Shown here: positions 33,226-42,743 of the stretch, piece after piece
Numbering within the stretch: position 1 is the first letter of the stretch
Layout: each line of letters begins with the position of its first letter
NCBI RefSeq assembly: GCF_003952525.1
Contig: NZ_CP034451.1
Location: 1,922,001 to 1,986,000 of the forward strand
Source: Mesorhizobium sp. M3A.F.Ca.ET.080.04.2.1
GTDB lineage: Bacteria > Pseudomonadota > Alphaproteobacteria > Rhizobiales > Rhizobiaceae
Length of the DNA: 64,000 nt
Direction of reading: 5' to 3'
The notes under the pieces: generated by a model
Database searches by the model: none
Told to the model about the DNA's origin: nothing
Seen by the model: the letters and a program-made list of their open reading frames with translations, nothing else
Program-made: the position numbers and the translations under genes

Positions 33226-34296
33226 ATGGCCACGAAAAGAATTCGCATCGGTGTGCTTTTCGGCGGACGCTCGGCCGAGCATGACGTGTCGGTGCTGTCG
33301 GCGACCAATGTGATGCGGGCGCTGGAGCCGGCGAAATACGATGCCGTTCCGATCTTCGTCACGCGCGAAGGCCAATGGCTGCTGAGCCGCTTCGAGCGTG
33401 GCGAGTTGGCGAAACCTTCGGCCGGCACGCAGGTCTGCCTGGTGCCGGGCGGACATGGACGGATGCTGGCAATCCCCGCGGACGGGCCGCCGCACGAACT
33501 GCCCGCGATCGACATCCTGTTTCCCGTCCTGCACGGCCTGCATGGCGAGGACGGCGCTGTGCAAGGGCTGGCGGAAGTGGCGCGCGTGCCGCTCGCCGGC
33601 TGCGGCATTGTGGGTTCGGCGACAGCCCTCGACAAGGATATCGCCAAGCGCTTGTTGAAGGCGGCGGGCCTGTCCGTCGCACGGTCTGTCACCATCCTGC
33701 GCGAGGCCGTGCCGGCCTTCGCCGAGATCGCGAACGCGCTCGCGCTTCCCGTCTTCATCAAGCCGGCCCGCCAGGGCTCGTCGGTCGGCGTCAGCAAAGT
33801 TTCCAGCGAAGCGGATTACGAAGCCGCGATCGCTGAGGGCTTCAGGCACGATGGCAAGCTGCTTGCGGAGGAGTTCATCCGTGGCCGCGAGATTGAATGC
33901 AGTGCGCTGGAGGATACGCAGGGAGGTCTCTTCATCTCCCGCCCCGGCGAAATCGTGCCGGCCGAAAGCCACGGCTTCTACAGCTACGACGCCAAGTATA
34001 TCGACAAGGATGGAGCGGCGCTGAAGGTGCCGGCCGAACTGCCTGAAAGAGTTGAAAGCGACATCCGTGAGACGGCAGCGAAGGCGTTCCGTGCGCTGGG
34101 CTGCGACGGCATGGCCCGCGTCGACTTCTTTGTGAAGCCGGACCTGACGCTCCTGATCAACGAACTCAACACGATTCCCGGCTTCACCGACATCAGCATG
34201 TACGCCAAGGCGATGGCGGCGAGCGGCGTCAGCTATCCGGACGTCATCGACCGGCTGGTGGCGCATGGGCTCTCCCGCGCCGCGCGATCGGCCTGA
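33226..34296 (+). CDS. ddl: D-alanine-D-alanine ligase
   Basis: 356 residues from ATG 33226, chosen by the GGTGGAG ribosome site; an upstream in-frame start is not conserved in style. Motifs: GVLFGGRSAEHDVSVLSA at the N-terminus, KPARQGSSVGVSKV (ATP-grasp), EEFIRGREIECSALED, and the C-terminal metal site NELNTIPGFTDISMY. It joins two D-alanines for peptidoglycan in the cytoplasm. It lies outside any mur/dcw cluster and is boxed in by two terminators with the same stem (33005-33031, 34311-34338), so it is its own transcription unit, probably a second (DdlA-type) copy. Confidence 0.88.
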   Translation: MATKRIRIGVLFGGRSAEHDVSVLSATNVMRALEPAKYDAVPIFVTREGQWLLSRFERGELAKPSAGTQVCLVPGGHGRMLAIPADGPPHELPAIDILFPVLHGLHGEDGAVQGLAEVARVPLAGCGIVGSATALDKDIAKRLLKAAGLSVARSVTILREAVPAFAEIANALALPVFIKPARQGSSVGVSKVSSEADYEAAIAEGFRHDGKLLAEEFIRGREIECSALEDTQGGLFISRPGEIVPAESHGFYSYDAKYIDKDGAALKVPAELPERVESDIRETAAKAFRALGCDGMARVDFFVKPDLTLLINELNTIPGFTDISMYAKAMAASGVSYPDVIDRLVAHGLSRAARSA

Positions 34297-34310
34297 GGAC
34301 CGAAGAAGCA

Positions 34311-34338
34311 AAAAGAGCGGCCCCGGAGCCGCTCTTTT
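34311..34338. terminator. Bidirectional terminator between ddl and the ABC binding-protein gene
   Basis: Stem AAAAGAGCGGC (34311-34321) / GCCGCTCTTTT (34328-34338), 6-base loop. A-rich on the left and T-rich on the right, so it can serve both ddl (plus) and the importer operon (minus). Arms are identical to those at 33005-33031. Confidence 0.75.
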
Positions 34339-34358
34339 CATTGCCATCGCAAGCGATG

Positions 34359-35411
34359 TTACTTCGCGTTCGGGTTCGGCATCCAGGCCGGCATCGCGAC
34401 GTCGGCATGGGCGAATTGCGGCAGCTTGGCCGACAGATCCTCCATGTTCTTGATGTCCTTGTCGATCAGCTCCTTCTGGGTGATCAGCGTCGGCGGCACG
34501 ATGACATTGTGGCCGGGATCCTCACCGGCGAGCAGCTGCGCCAGCGCGCGGACGGAAACCTGGCCGACCACGGCCGGGTTGGTGGCGGCGGTGGCGGCCC
34601 AGGCGCTGTCGGGCTCGCGCATCGCGGCAATATCCGAAGTCGAGATGTCGGCCGAGTAGATCTTGATGTCCTTGTTCAGGCTGGCCTCGTCGACGGCAAT
34701 CTTCACGCCCTTTGCGAACTCGTCATAGGGCGCGAACATCACCTTGATGTCGGGATGCGCCTGCAGCACCGAGCGCGCCTGGTTGGCGACGGAATTGGCG
34801 ATCGGGTTGTCGAGCGTACCGAACATGGCGACCTCGCTGATGCCCGAATGCTTCTTCTTCACGTCCACCCAGGTCTCGTTGCGGCGGTCGAGCGGCGCGA
34901 TGCCTGCCACGTAGACGTAGCCGGCCTTCCAACTCTCGCCATTGTCTTTGACCGCCTGCTCGAGCGCCAGGCGCGCGAGGTCGCGGTCGGACTGCTCGAT
35001 CTGCGGGATCTTCGGGTTCTCGACATTGACGTCGAAGGCCACGACCTTGATGCCGGCATCAACCGCGCGCTGGGCGGCGTCCTTCATCGATTCCGTCAGG
35101 CCGTGCTGGATGATGATGCCCTGCACGCCGAGTGCGATGGCCTGGTCGACCATGTCGGCCTGGAGCGCCGCGTCCTGGCGGCTGTCCAGCACGCGCAAAT
35201 CGATGCCGAGCGCCTTGGCCTGCGCCTCGACGCCGGAGAGATAGGCCTGGAAGAAGTCGCCGGTCGAGAGATAGCGCACGAGGGCGACCTTGACGCCGGG
35301 CTTGTCGAAGGGCGCCGGACGATCCGCTGCCAATGCGGTGCCCTGCATCAGCAGCGCCGCGCCCGCAAGGCCGAGTGCGGCCTTTCCGAAAAGTCTTCTT
35401 GTGATGCTCAC
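34359..35411 (-). CDS. Periplasmic sugar-binding protein of second ABC importer
   Basis: 350 residues from GTG 35411, which has GGAGGA 7 bases upstream; the in-frame ATG at 35438 has none. The N-terminus VSITRRLFGKAALGLAGAALL is a signal peptide with RR before the hydrophobic run (Tat-like), cleaved near ALA/AD. The mature protein is periplasmic_binding_4 type: VALVRYLSTGDFFQAYLSGVEAQAKALG, then VDQAIALGVQGIIIQHG. It is last in an operon running ATPase, permease, binding protein on the minus strand, divergent from mtnKA. Ligand by context: a methylthio- or 5-deoxy-pentose, an inference. Confidence 0.88.
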   Translation of the reverse strand: MSITRRLFGKAALGLAGAALLMQGTALAADRPAPFDKPGVKVALVRYLSTGDFFQAYLSGVEAQAKALGIDLRVLDSRQDAALQADMVDQAIALGVQGIIIQHGLTESMKDAAQRAVDAGIKVVAFDVNVENPKIPQIEQSDRDLARLALEQAVKDNGESWKAGYVYVAGIAPLDRRNETWVDVKKKHSGISEVAMFGTLDNPIANSVANQARSVLQAHPDIKVMFAPYDEFAKGVKIAVDEASLNKDIKIYSADISTSDIAAMREPDSAWAATAATNPAVVGQVSVRALAQLLAGEDPGHNVIVPPTLITQKELIDKDIKNMEDLSAKLPQFAHADVAMPAWMPNPNAK

Positions 35412-35455
35412 TTCGTTTTCCTCCGTTGTTTTGTTCAATCTGCCCCGGTCGAAAA

Positions 35456-36496
35456 CTATCTCTTGCCCCTGCCGGAAAGGGCGAAGGTGAAGACAAGGGC
35501 GACGACGAGAACCGCGCCCTTGACGAAATCCTGCGTGTAGTAAGGGGCGTTCATCATCGTCAGGCCTTGCAGGAGGACGCCGACGAAGACCGCGCCTACG
35601 GCCGTGCCGAAGGCGTTGGGCTTGGCGGCGCCGAGCACCGCGTAGCCGATGAGTGCGGCGGCGACAGCGTCGAGCAAGAGATTATTGCCCGAGGCGATAT
35701 CGCCGCGTCCAAGCCGGGCGGCGAGCAAAATCCCGCCGATCGAGGCAAAAACTCCCGAAATGACATAGGCCCAGATCTTGTATGCCTTGACAGGCGCGCC
35801 GGCGAGTTCGGCCGCGCGCTCGTTGGACCCGACCGCGTACATCATGCGGCCGAAACGGGTGTATTCGAGGAAGAACCAGATCACCACCGCAAGCATGATC
35901 AGCACCACCACCGAGACCGGGATGAGGTTCGGGATGAAGAAGTCGATGCGGTGACGGCCGAGCGCCAGGAAGGCCTCGGTGAACTTGCCGTTGGCGACCG
36001 AGCCGTCGGGCATGGTCATCCCGGTGGCGATCGAACGGCCCTCGGTCGGGATGCGCTGCAGGCCAAGCAGCAGGAACATCATGCCGAGCGTCGCGAGCAG
36101 GTCCGGCACGCGCATGTAGACGATCAGCCAGCCATTGATCAGGCCGACGGCGACGCCAATGACTAGGCAGGCAATGACGGCGACAACGGCGTTCTGCTCC
36201 AGCACCACCATGGCATAGGACGCCGCCATCATGGCGCTGGTGGCCACCGACCCGATCGACAGGTCGAAGCCGCCGACGACAAGTGTCGCGGTGACGCCGA
36301 GCGCCAGCACGCCGGTGATCGCCACCGACTGGAAGATGAAGACCGCACTCTGCGGCGAGACGAACCCGTCGGCGGCGATCGCGAAATAGGCGATCAGCCC
36401 GAAGAGCAGGACGATGAAGCCATAGCGGATGGCATAGTCGCGCAATGTCATCGAACGCTCCCGCGCAGTTGCCCTCTCCGCCAAACTGGAACTCAT
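35456..36496 (-). CDS. Sugar ABC transporter permease (RbsC-type), second importer
   Basis: 346 residues from ATG 36496 (GGAG 7 bases upstream); a GTG at 36532 that overlaps the stop of the ATPase gene by four bases is an alternative. About nine to ten membrane segments, with the family segment TLVVGGFDLSIGSVATSAMMA and RFGRMMYAVGSNERAAELAG. It forms the pore of the importer, 44 bases upstream of the binding-protein gene. The C-terminus ends in a charged SGRGKR. Confidence 0.88.
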   Translation of the reverse strand: MSSSLAERATARERSMTLRDYAIRYGFIVLLFGLIAYFAIAADGFVSPQSAVFIFQSVAITGVLALGVTATLVVGGFDLSIGSVATSAMMAASYAMVVLEQNAVVAVIACLVIGVAVGLINGWLIVYMRVPDLLATLGMMFLLLGLQRIPTEGRSIATGMTMPDGSVANGKFTEAFLALGRHRIDFFIPNLIPVSVVVLIMLAVVIWFFLEYTRFGRMMYAVGSNERAAELAGAPVKAYKIWAYVISGVFASIGGILLAARLGRGDIASGNNLLLDAVAAALIGYAVLGAAKPNAFGTAVGAVFVGVLLQGLTMMNAPYYTQDFVKGAVLVVALVFTFALSGRGKR

Positions 36497-36528
36497 GCCT
36501 GCACTCCAAATCTCGTCATCCGGCGATC

Positions 36529-38040
36529 TCACGCGGCGCTGTGAAGCGGCCCGCCGGCCACCTCCGCCAGCAGGCGGTCGAGGTCGATATCGGCATTCCT
36601 GTGCTCGCCGACAATGGTGTGTTCGGACATCACCAGAATGCGGTCGGCGGTCTCCAGCGCCTCGTCGAGCTCGGTGACGAAGAGAAGCGTAGCGCGGCCG
36701 TCGGCGCTTGCCCGCAACTTCGCGGCGATGTCGCGCCTGGCCGAAATGTCGACGCCCTGGAACGGCTCGTCGAGGATGAACAGCCGCGAGGCCTGCGACA
36801 TCCAGCGCCCCACCATCACCTTCTGCTGGTTGCCGCCCGAAAGCGCCGACAGCTCGTCCTTCTCGGAGCGGCAGACGATGCCGAGCTCGACGATCTGGCG
36901 GCGCGCCACAGCGCGTTCGGCGCGCTTCTTCATGACTCCGAGGCCCGACATGCGCTTGAGGAACGGCAGGCTGATGTTGCGCTCGATGTTGAAGCCGCTG
37001 ACGATGCCGCTGGCTGCGCGATCCTTGGCGACGAGGTAGACGCCGGCGGCGATCGCGTCGCGCGCCGACTGAGGCGCGTAGGACTTGCCGTCCATATGCA
37101 TGGCGCCGGCAAGCGGGCTGCGCACGCCGAACAAGGTTTCGGCAAGCGCTGTCTTGCCGACGCCGACCAGGCCGGTGATCGCCACCACCTCGCCGGCGCC
37201 GAGCGTCATCGAGATCGGCTTCGATCCTTGCGCGATCTGCAGGCCTTCGGCGCGGAAAACCGCGCGCGCCGAGCTTCTGGCAACGACCCGGTCGAGATGG
37301 ATCTTGCGGCCGAGCATGGCGTTGACGGCGCCTTCATAGTCGAGCGGCTTCGTGTCGAAGACGCCGGAGATGACGCCGTCGCGCTTCGAGACGATGCGGT
37401 CGGCAAGCCGCCTGATGTCCGACATGCGATGCGAGATGTAGAGAATGGCGACGCCCTGCCCGCGCAGCCGGTCGATCAGCGAAAACAACCGGTCGGCCTC
37501 GGCGCTCGACAGCGAGGAGGTCGGTTCGTCGAGGATCAGCACCTTGGGCCGATGCGCCATCGCCCGGGCGATCGCCACCATCTGGCGGTCGGCGAGCGAA
37601 AGGTCGGCAACGCGTGCCCTGAGATCGATCGCCAGCCCCATGCGGTCGGCAACGGCCCTGGCCTCAGCACGAACATTGGCGGGCTTGAACAACAGCGAGG
37701 CGCCCTTGCCGCTCAGCCTGTCCAGCGTCAGATTGGTGGCGACGTCGAGATCGGCCACCACGCCGTCATTGATGTTCTGATGCACGGTGACGACGCCCGC
37801 GCGGATGGCCTCTGCCGGCGTCTTCGGGTCAAAGGCCACACCGGCGAGCCGCATCGTGCCGCCGTCGCGGTCGTAGACACCGCTGACGATCTTGACCAGG
37901 GTGGACTTGCCGGCGCCGTTGGCGCCCATCAGCACGATCACTTCACCGGCGAACAGCTCGAGCGAGACGCCGCCAAGCACCTCGTTGTGGCCGAAGGATT
38001 TCCTCAGGCCCTCCACACGGAACACGGCGTCTGCGCCCAT
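36529..38040 (-). CDS. Sugar ABC transporter ATP-binding protein (RbsA-type), second importer
   Basis: 503 residues from ATG 38040 (GGGAGGAACGA before it). NBD1 has the canonical Walker A GANGAGKST (39-47), the signature LSLADRQ and Walker B ILDEPTSS. NBD2 has GLVGVGKT and LSGGNQQK. The first gene of the minus-strand importer operon, its promoter lies in the palindrome shared with mtnK. It differs from the RbsA-type gene at 5646, so the two importers are not recent copies. Confidence 0.9.
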   Translation of the reverse strand: MGADAVFRVEGLRKSFGHNEVLGGVSLELFAGEVIVLMGANGAGKSTLVKIVSGVYDRDGGTMRLAGVAFDPKTPAEAIRAGVVTVHQNINDGVVADLDVATNLTLDRLSGKGASLLFKPANVRAEARAVADRMGLAIDLRARVADLSLADRQMVAIARAMAHRPKVLILDEPTSSLSSAEADRLFSLIDRLRGQGVAILYISHRMSDIRRLADRIVSKRDGVISGVFDTKPLDYEGAVNAMLGRKIHLDRVVARSSARAVFRAEGLQIAQGSKPISMTLGAGEVVAITGLVGVGKTALAETLFGVRSPLAGAMHMDGKSYAPQSARDAIAAGVYLVAKDRAASGIVSGFNIERNISLPFLKRMSGLGVMKKRAERAVARRQIVELGIVCRSEKDELSALSGGNQQKVMVGRWMSQASRLFILDEPFQGVDISARRDIAAKLRASADGRATLLFVTELDEALETADRILVMSEHTIVGEHRNADIDLDRLLAEVAGGPLHSAA

Positions 38041-38059
38041 TCGTTCCTCCCTGACGTCG

Positions 38060-38122
38060 ACGCTATGGGCTCGCTCGGCAATTGTCAACACGATTGACAA
38101 TTGACAAAGCGCTACCTAGCTT
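38060..38122. promoter_or_regulatory. Divergent promoters with a shared palindromic operator (importer / mtnKA)
   Basis: Perfect 10-bp arms CAATTGTCAA (38079-38088) and TTGACAATTG (38094-38103) with 5 bases between. On plus, TTGACA (38094-38099), 17 bases and TAGCTT (38117-38122) face mtnK. On minus, TTGACA (38088-38083), 17 bases and TAGCGT (38065-38060) face the importer. Both -35 boxes lie within the palindrome, so one bound regulator could control both operons at once. The SorC protein at 29879 is the natural candidate. Confidence 0.65.
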
Positions 38123-38176
38123 GGCCCCGCCGCCATGGCTCCGCTATCGTTGGAAGACATGAGCAGGAGGGTGAGG

Positions 38177-39448
38177 ATGACCGAGACGAGGCCTTTCGAA
38201 GCATTGTCGGTGGAGACGCTGGCGAGCCGCCTTGGCGAGAACGAAGCGCTGACCGAGCGGATCGGTAGCGATGCCGGCCAGTGGAAAGTGCGCGAAGTCG
38301 GCGACGGCAATCTGAACCTCGTCTTCATCGTCGAGGGCGACAAGGGCGCCGCCGTGGTCAAGCAGGCGCTGCCCTATGTGCGGCTGGTCGGCGACAGCTG
38401 GCCGTTGCCGTTGAAGCGCTCCTTCTTCGAATATCATGCGCTGACCAGGCAGGAGGCGCGGGCGCCGGGCTCGGTACCGGCGATCTACCATTTCGACGAG
38501 ACCCAGGCGCTGATCGTCATGGAGTATCTGTCGCCGCACATCATTCTCAGGCGCGCGCTGATTGAAGGACGCGAGCTGCCGAACATCGCGCTCGACATCG
38601 GCCTGTTCATGGCCCGCACGCTGTTTCGCGGCTCCGACCTGTCGATGGCGGCAAAGGAGCGCAAGGCCGATCTCGCTTTGTTCGCCGACAATGTCGAGCT
38701 CTGCGACATCACCGAGAACCTGGTGTTCTCCGACCCCTATTTCGATGCCAGCATGAACCGGCACACCAGCCCGCAGCTTGACGGCCTGGTGGCCGAGCTG
38801 CGCGCCGACCGCAACCTCAAGGTCGAAGCGCAGCGGCTGAAGCACCTTTTCGCCGCCAATGCCGAGACGCTGCTGCATGGCGACCTGCATTCCGGTTCGA
38901 TCATGGTCACCGACACGGAAACCCGTATGATCGATCCGGAATTCGCCTTCTACGGCCCGATCGCCTTCGACGTCGGCATGCTGCTCGCCAATTTCTGGAT
39001 GGCCTTCTTCTCTCAGCGCGGTCATGAGGAAAAAGGCAGCCGGGACTCGATGCGCGCCTACCTGCTCAAGGTCACCGCCGAGACCTGGGCCATCTTCCGC
39101 GCCGAGTTCTCGCATCTGTGGCGGACAGAACGCACCGGCATGCTCTACCAGAGGAGCCTGTTCGAGGATCAGGGCGACCGGCTCGGCTCGGAGCAGGCGC
39201 TCGACCACATGCTGTCGGGCATCTGGACCGACCTGCTCGGCTTTGCCGGCATCGAGGTGCACCGGCGCATACTCGGCCTCGCGCATAACGCCGATTTCGA
39301 GACCATTGCCGACGCGGATCTGCGCGCCACATGTGAGGCCAAGGCGCTACGCTTCGGCCGCCATATCGCCGTGAACCGGCGCCGGATCCACATCATCGAC
39401 GAGGTCAACAATCTGGCCGCGCTGATCGAACAGGAGAGCGGAATTTGA
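38177..39448 (+). CDS. mtnK: S-methyl-5-thioribose kinase
   Basis: 423 residues from ATG 38177, supported by AGGAGG 6 bases upstream; ATG at 38135 would leave almost no leader. Kinase motifs: [13 protein letters not shown] (42-54, nucleotide loop), [12 protein letters not shown] (catalytic loop, 232-243) and [11 protein letters not shown] (metal site). MtnK phosphorylates the anomeric hydroxyl of methylthioribose and, in several bacteria, 5-deoxyribose. Overlaps mtnA by 4 bases. The neighbouring importer on the opposite strand suggests external substrate is also used, not only internal recycling of methylthioadenosine. Confidence 0.88.
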   Translation: MTETRPFEALSVETLASRLGENEALTERIGSDAGQWKVREVGDGNLNLVFIVEGDKGAAVVKQALPYVRLVGDSWPLPLKRSFFEYHALTRQEARAPGSVPAIYHFDETQALIVMEYLSPHIILRRALIEGRELPNIALDIGLFMARTLFRGSDLSMAAKERKADLALFADNVELCDITENLVFSDPYFDASMNRHTSPQLDGLVAELRADRNLKVEAQRLKHLFAANAETLLHGDLHSGSIMVTDTETRMIDPEFAFYGPIAFDVGMLLANFWMAFFSQRGHEEKGSRDSMRAYLLKVTAETWAIFRAEFSHLWRTERTGMLYQRSLFEDQGDRLGSEQALDHMLSGIWTDLLGFAGIEVHRRILGLAHNADFETIADADLRATCEAKALRFGRHIAVNRRRIHIIDEVNNLAALIEQESGI

Positions 39449-40539
39449 ACGTCGGCGACCGCCACTACCGCACGATCTGGCTGAGCGACGACAAATGCTC
39501 GGTCGAGATCATCGACCAGCGCTGGCTGCCGCACGAGTTCCGCATCGAGCGGATCGGAACCGTCGCCGGCATCGCAACCGCCATCCGCGACATGTGGGTG
39601 CGCGGCGCCCCGCTGATCGGCGTCACCGCCGCCTACGGCGTCGCCATCCAGATGAGGGACGATGCGTCGGACGAAGCACTCGACGCGGCGTGGGAAACCC
39701 TGCACGAGACGCGGCCGACGGCGATCAACCTGCGCTGGGCGCTGGACGAGATGAAACGCTTTTTGAAACCGCTCGCGCCCGAACAGCGCGCCGAGGCCGC
39801 CTATCGGCGCGCCGCCGAGATCGCCGACGAGGATGTCGGGCTGAACCGCGCCATCGGCGAGAACGGGCTTGCCATCATCAAGGAGATCGCGGCGCGCAAG
39901 CAGCCGGGCGAGACCGTCAACATCCTGACCCATTGCAATGCCGGCTGGCTGGCGACGGTCGACTACGGCACCGCTACCGCGCCGATCTATCTGGCGACCG
40001 AGGCCGGCATTCCCGTGCATGTCTATGTCGACGAGACCAGGCCGCGCAACCAGGGCGCCCAGTTGACGGCCTGGGAGATGGCCGGCCACGGGGTGCCGCA
40101 CACGTTGATCGTCGACAATGCCGGCGGCCACCTGATGCAGCACGGCGACATCGACATGGTGATCGTCGGCACCGACCGCACCACCGCCAATGGCGACGTC
40201 TGCAACAAGATCGGCACCTATCTCAAAGCGCTCGCCGCCGCCGACAACGACGTCCCCTTCTACGTCGCGCTCCCCTCGCCCACCATCGACTGGACGGTCG
40301 GCGACGGGCTTGCCGAGATTCCGATCGAGCAGCGCTCCGGCGACGAAGTCTCGCTGGTCTGGGGCAAGACGGCCGACGGCAAGGTCGCGCAGGTGCGCGT
40401 CTCGCCCGACACGACGCCGGCGGCCAACCCCGCCTTCGACGTGACCCCGGCGCGGCTGGTCACCGGCCTGATCACCGAGCGCGGCGTGGCGAACGCCTCG
40501 CGCGAGGCCCTGAAGGCGATGTTTCCCGAGCGCGGCTGA
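39445..40539 (+). CDS. mtnA: S-methyl-5-thioribose-1-phosphate isomerase
   Basis: 364 residues from TTG 39445 (AGGAGAGCGG upstream, overlapping the mtnK stop). The eIF2B-like fold is recognised by [37 protein letters not shown] with the catalytic Cys164, and [20 protein letters not shown] with Asp244. It converts the aldose-1-phosphate from MtnK to 5-methylthioribulose-1-phosphate (or 5-deoxyribulose-1-phosphate). No mtnB, mtnC/mtnD or mtnE follows, so the classical methionine salvage pathway is not complete here. The ketose-1-phosphate could instead be cleaved by an aldolase. Confidence 0.9.
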   Translation: MNVGDRHYRTIWLSDDKCSVEIIDQRWLPHEFRIERIGTVAGIATAIRDMWVRGAPLIGVTAAYGVAIQMRDDASDEALDAAWETLHETRPTAINLRWALDEMKRFLKPLAPEQRAEAAYRRAAEIADEDVGLNRAIGENGLAIIKEIAARKQPGETVNILTHCNAGWLATVDYGTATAPIYLATEAGIPVHVYVDETRPRNQGAQLTAWEMAGHGVPHTLIVDNAGGHLMQHGDIDMVIVGTDRTTANGDVCNKIGTYLKALAAADNDVPFYVALPSPTIDWTVGDGLAEIPIEQRSGDEVSLVWGKTADGKVAQVRVSPDTTPAANPAFDVTPARLVTGLITERGVANASREALKAMFPERG

Positions 40540-40741
40540 GCGCTTTCGGCGAAATTTGTCACCGGTTACCGGGCAAACGCGCGGCAACGCGCCTCATGGC
40601 CGGCATTTCCATCATTCCGTAACAAGAGTTGCTTCGGCGAAGGTTGCGGTCCAGCGGGATTCCGGCCAGAAGCATCCGGCCGGCCGACGAGCGGACGGCC
40701 TATGAACACAGGCTCGAAACCAGCTTACGGGAGACTATTGG

Positions 40742-41806
40742 GTGGCTCGCATCACATTGAGACAATTGCTCGACCATGCCGCCGAACACGGCTATGGCGT
40801 GCCTGCCTTCAACATGAACAACATGGAACAGGGGCTCGCCATCATGGAGGCGGCCGAGGAGACCAAGTCGCCGGTCATCCTGCAGGCCAGCCGCGGCGCG
40901 CGCGCCTACGCCAATGACGTGGTGCTGGCCAAGCTGATCGATGCGCTGGTCGAGATCCACCCCGACATTCCAGTCTGCATGCATCTCGACCATGGCAACA
41001 ACGAAGCGACCTGCGTCACCGCGATCCAGTACGGCTTCACCTCGGTGATGATGGACGGCTCGCTCAAGGAAGATGGCAAGTCGCCGGCCGACTATGCCTA
41101 TAATTCCGGCATCACCCGGCGCGTCGTCGACATGGCGCATTGGGGCGGCGTCTCGGTGGAAGGCGAGATCGGCGTTCTCGGCTCGCTGGAGAGCGGCGGC
41201 GGCGAGCAGGAAGACGGCCATGGCGTCGAAGGCGAAATCAGCCACGATCAGTTGCTCACCGACCCGGTGCAGGCCGAGCAGTTCGTGCGCGACACGCATG
41301 TCGACGCGCTGGCGGTCGCCATGGGCACCAGCCACGGCGCCTACAAATTCTCGCGCAAGCCGGACGGCGCGGTGCTGGCCATGAACGTGATCGAGGAGAT
41401 CCACCGCCGCCTGCCCAACATGCATCTGGTCATGCACGGCTCGTCATCGGTGCCGGAAGAGCTGCAGGAGATCATCAACAAGTATGGCGGCCAGATGAAG
41501 CCGACCTGGGGCGTGCCGGTCGAAGAAATCCAGCGCGGCATCAAGCACGGCGTGCGCAAGATCAACATCGACACCGACAACCGCATGGCACTGACCGGCG
41601 CGATCCGCAAAGTGCTGACCGAGAACCCCAGCGAGTTCGACCCGCGCAAATATCTGACGCCGGCTATGGCCGCCATGAAGAAGCTCTGCAAGGAGCGCTT
41701 CGAGCAGTTCGGCACCGCGGGCAACGCGCCGAAGATCAAGCCGATCCCGCTGTCGGACATGGCCAAGCGCTACAAGTCGGGCAGCCTCGATCCGAAATTC
41801 GGCTAA
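40742..41806 (+). CDS. Class II fructose-bisphosphate aldolase
   Basis: 354 residues from GTG 40742 (GGGAG upstream). Calvin-cycle type (Fba/CbbA) aldolase: [12 protein letters not shown] at the start, metal-binding [40 protein letters not shown] and the phosphate-binding loop [11 protein letters not shown]. It makes or cleaves fructose-1,6-bisphosphate. It follows mtnA by 202 bases, with no shared overlap, so it may have its own promoter. It would use the DHAP produced by the proposed pathway, but it is equally the housekeeping enzyme. Confidence 0.88.
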   Translation: MARITLRQLLDHAAEHGYGVPAFNMNNMEQGLAIMEAAEETKSPVILQASRGARAYANDVVLAKLIDALVEIHPDIPVCMHLDHGNNEATCVTAIQYGFTSVMMDGSLKEDGKSPADYAYNSGITRRVVDMAHWGGVSVEGEIGVLGSLESGGGEQEDGHGVEGEISHDQLLTDPVQAEQFVRDTHVDALAVAMGTSHGAYKFSRKPDGAVLAMNVIEEIHRRLPNMHLVMHGSSSVPEELQEIINKYGGQMKPTWGVPVEEIQRGIKHGVRKINIDTDNRMALTGAIRKVLTENPSEFDPRKYLTPAMAAMKKLCKERFEQFGTAGNAPKIKPIPLSDMAKRYKSGSLDPKFG

Positions 41807-41815
41807 GCGACCATC

Positions 41816-41845
41816 TCCCGCGACCGGCTGACCTCGGTCGCGGGA
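41816..41845 (+). terminator. Terminator-like hairpin after fructose-bisphosphate aldolase
   Basis: Perfect 11-bp stem TCCCGCGACCG (41816-41826) / CGGTCGCGGGA (41835-41845), 8-base loop, starting 9 bases after the stop. No T-run follows. Confidence 0.5.
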
Positions 41846-41995
41846 AGCCTATCCGCTTCCTTGGCGGCGCGCATCGCTGCCAGGTGAAGAGCCGTTTGCG
41901 AAGCCGAAGGGCGTCGCAGCGGAACCATCGGCGGTCAAGCTAAGTTGAACAGTCCAGACGCAACGGAGGGCGCGGCTGCGCTGCCCTGACGGACG

Positions 41996-42721
41996 ATGTT
42001 CGACCCGCTTTGCTGCGACATGCCGCTTCACCCGACCTGGCCGGACCTCGTCGCGCGGCTGCTGCTCACATTGCTGGCCGGTTTCCTGATCGGCCTGAAC
42101 CGCGAGGCGCGCGGCCATTCGGCAGGGCTGCGGACGACCATTCTCGTCGGCCTTGCCGCCGCCGTTGCCATGGTGCAGGCCAACATGCTGCTCGACGTCG
42201 TCGGCAAGGGTCCGGATTCGTTCGTGCGCATGGATGTGATGCGCTTTGCGCTCGGCGTGCTCACGGGCGTCGGCTTCATCGGCGGCGGCGCCATCCTGCG
42301 CCGCGGCGACCTCGTCACCGGCGTCACCACCGCCGCGACCATGTGGATCATGACGATGATCGGGCTCGCCTTCGGTGGGGGCCAGTACGGCCTCGGCGCG
42401 ACCGCGACGGTGCTGACGCTGGTGACGCTGCAGGCGTTGAAATGGGTCGATCTGCAGATTTCCCGCGACCACAAGGCGATCGTCTCGGTCTCATGGCCGA
42501 AGAGTTCACCACCCGATCTTCAAGAAATGGTGCAGCCACTCGGTTACACCGCCCGCTTCGTCGGCATGGAGCACAATGCCAGCCGCGACAGCTTCGTATA
42601 TTCCTTCAAGCTCGAGTGGAAGCAGCCCGATGCGCTCGAACCGGCGACGGACGTGCTCGCAGTGATCGGCCAACATTGCTCGGTCGAGCGGTTCGAAATG
42701 ATCGGCGAGAAGCCGTCCTGA
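41996..42721 (+). CDS. MgtC/SapB-family membrane protein
   Basis: 241 residues. The N-terminal half has about four to five membrane helices with LAGFLIGLNREARGHSAGLRTTILVGLAAAVAM and GVGFIGGGAILRRGD, both classical MgtC/SapB motifs; the C-terminal ~80 residues form a soluble domain. MgtC proteins adjust membrane potential, Mg2+ and phosphate homeostasis by inhibiting ATP synthase in pathogens. In rhizobia their role is not settled. No Mg2+ transporter is adjacent. Its stop lies 22 bases from the stop of the convergent VWA gene. Confidence 0.85.
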   Translation: MFDPLCCDMPLHPTWPDLVARLLLTLLAGFLIGLNREARGHSAGLRTTILVGLAAAVAMVQANMLLDVVGKGPDSFVRMDVMRFALGVLTGVGFIGGGAILRRGDLVTGVTTAATMWIMTMIGLAFGGGQYGLGATATVLTLVTLQALKWVDLQISRDHKAIVSVSWPKSSPPDLQEMVQPLGYTARFVGMEHNASRDSFVYSFKLEWKQPDALEPATDVLAVIGQHCSVERFEMIGEKPS

Positions 42722-42743
42722 GCCAGCCCCAAATTCGCCCAAG

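Noticed and set aside
30929..38040. Rhamnose utilisation cluster
   Set aside because: The aldolase/SDR fusion is RhaD-like, but no rhamnose isomerase, kinase or mutarotase is present; mtnK and mtnA provide kinase and isomerase instead.
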